The notes beneath the pieces are model-generated. The model had not been told where the DNA came from. It worked only from the letters and a program-made list of their open reading frames with translations, and made no database searches. Both the position numbers and the translations under genes were made by a program. Below are positions 63,213 through 64,000 of a stretch of DNA of 64,000 nt, piece after piece. Source of the DNA: Jeongeupia naejangsanensis (GTDB lineage Bacteria; Pseudomonadota; Gammaproteobacteria; Burkholderiales; Chitinibacteraceae); contig NZ_JAESND010000001.1 in assembly GCF_016865585.1 (NCBI RefSeq), forward strand, positions 248,001 through 312,000, written 5' to 3'. Position 1 is the stretch's first letter. The number at the start of each line of letters is the position of its first letter.

Positions 63213-63244
63213 GCACAACGCGGGCAAATCCGCCCGCGTTGTGC
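63213..63244. repeat. Perfect 13-bp inverted repeat
   Basis: GCACAACGCGGGC, 6-base spacer, then its exact complement. It lies 14 bases after the phoH2 stop. No T-tract follows, so it is not a typical terminator but may protect the mRNA end or form a binding palindrome. Confidence 0.7.
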
Positions 63245-63386
63245 GCTTCCCACGAAGCAATCACAATGCAATCCGCAACTGCCGTTGCCACAGTGGCCCC
63301 GCCAAGCCGATTCGCTCCCGCCGTATTCAATCGCCTGCGACGCACGCCCGCTGCGCCGATCGCTCCCCGCCGACCTGGATCACCCG

Positions 63387-63926
63387 ATGACGCAGAATCT
63401 GCGCAACCTGCACATTGCAACCGAACGCCTGAACCTGCGTGCCTTTACCCTCGATGACGTCGATGCACTGCATGCGCTGACGCTTCAGCCCGAAATCACC
63501 GACATTCTCAACGACTGGGCCATGAGCCAAGAGCAATGCACACAATGGCTAACGTGGCACTGCAAGCGTTACGACGACTTCAACCCTGCCCAGCCTGCCC
63601 TGCCGCTCGCCATCTGCTTACCCGCGGGAGAGATGATCGGCTGGCTGGGCATCTGGCCCAAACCCAGCGTCAAGGTTGATTGGCCGGAAATGGCTTACGC
63701 AATCTCGCGCGACCATCGGGGTCAGGGATACGTCAGTGAAGCAGTGCGCGCCGCCAGCAACTGGCTGTTCGAGTGCGGCCCGCTTCCTGCGTTGATGGCA
63801 ATCGCCAAGCCAGAGCACGAGCCTTCGCGCCGGGTGCTGCTGCGCAGCGGCTTCACTCAGCAAGGCACGGTCGAATGCGCGGACGACGGCACGTTCGACT
63901 ACTTCGTACTCGCTCGTCCCGCGTAA
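63387..63926 (+). CDS. GNAT family acetyltransferase (RimJ-like)
   Basis: 179 residues. RLNLRAFTLDDVDALHAL opens the RimJ/RimL-type fold. The acetyl-CoA site HRGQGYVSEAVRAASNWLF follows EMAYAISRD, and SRRVLLRSGFTQQG is the conserved late motif. These enzymes acetylate protein N-termini or small molecules; the target is unknown. The ATG at 63387 was chosen; a preceding in-frame region back to phoH2 has no start that improves the alignment. The 188-base gap before it contains the inverted repeat at 63213-63244. Confidence 0.85.
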   Translation: MTQNLRNLHIATERLNLRAFTLDDVDALHALTLQPEITDILNDWAMSQEQCTQWLTWHCKRYDDFNPAQPALPLAICLPAGEMIGWLGIWPKPSVKVDWPEMAYAISRDHRGQGYVSEAVRAASNWLFECGPLPALMAIAKPEHEPSRRVLLRSGFTQQGTVECADDGTFDYFVLARPA

Positions 63927-63948
63927 AAATCAGCAAATGCTGTTGCAC

Positions 63949-63972
63949 GGGCCGGCGCTGCCGGTCCTTTTT
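63949..63972 (+). terminator. Terminator after GNAT gene
   Basis: GGGCCGGC, 3-base loop, GCCGGTCC (one G-U pair) then TTTTT. It lies 22 bases past the acetyltransferase stop; nothing else is visible before the right edge. Confidence 0.7.
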
Positions 63973-64000
63973 GCGTTCCGGGCTTTGAATCGGAGCGGCT

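Noticed and set aside
61090-63420. A 776-codon open frame on the minus strand
   Set aside because: It is the antisense of bcp and phoH2, both with full catalytic motifs on the plus strand. Long antisense frames arise from GC-rich codon use.

Overview
The window is a dense, GC-rich bacterial chromosome segment with no insertion sequence, prophage, tRNA, rRNA or CRISPR array that I could see. Gene content and order point to a betaproteobacterium, probably of the Neisseriales (Chromobacteriaceae/Chitinibacteraceae type). The reasons are a Gram-negative envelope block (rpsB-tsf-pyrH-frr-uppS-cdsA-dxr-rseP-bamA-skp-lpxD-fabZ-lpxA-lpxB-rnhB), a flagellar stator pair, HDOD/GAF regulators, and a GH9 plus ROK kinase pair of the kind found in chitin/chitosan degraders. 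The taxonomic call is inference; no marker was searched.

Layout. 1-4083 (+): an accessory lipid cluster resembling E. coli ynbC/ynbD, namely a hydrolase-methyltransferase fusion cut by the left edge, a PAP2/dual-specificity phosphatase, and two small unknown partners. 4158-4820: gph, ending at a terminator shared with folA. 4878-10622 (-): folA, thyA, an orphan sensor kinase, greB, rluB and an unknown GTG-start gene. 10723-13287: mutS. 13515-20299 (-): a tightly packed run cysM, SemiSWEET, rnm, yciO-like, site-2 protease, trpS, GNAT, scpA, scpB and a small membrane protein, many joined by 4-base overlaps. 20367-28848: an exported protein, pbpC and an alpha-2-macroglobulin. 28965-38383 (-): a run headed by motA-motB and continuing through a membrane methyltransferase, an HDOD/GAF regulator, an rRNA methyltransferase, a possible PilZ-type protein, ung, a ROK kinase, a GH9 glycosidase and hldD.

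38492-52750 (-) is the classic translation/isoprenoid/outer-membrane/lipid A block. 52923-55936 (-) is an MlaE/MCE-type lipid transport operon whose ATPase-like subunit has lost Walker A. 55971-57801 (+): fluC, a DUF190 protein and trxB. 57808-61093 (-): a tail-anchored coiled-coil protein, a large pseudokinase-HDOD-GAF protein and dcd. 61255-63926 (+): a Bcp/PrxQ peroxiredoxin, PhoH2 and a GNAT acetyltransferase.

How it fits together. The centre makes the outer membrane: CdsA phospholipid precursor, Dxr/UppS carrier lipid, the LpxD/FabZ/LpxA/LpxB lipid A steps, HldD for the core heptose, Skp/BamA for porins and RseP for envelope stress. The MCE operon and YnbCD-like cluster add lipid traffic and remodelling. 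The most unusual items are the truncated ATPase of the MCE operon, the YnbCD-like cluster with two extra proteins, the cytosolic GH9/ROK pair, the pseudokinase-HDOD-GAF regulator and a TrpRS with a Thermotoga-like four-cysteine signature. I found nothing I can firmly call a new defence or mobile system.
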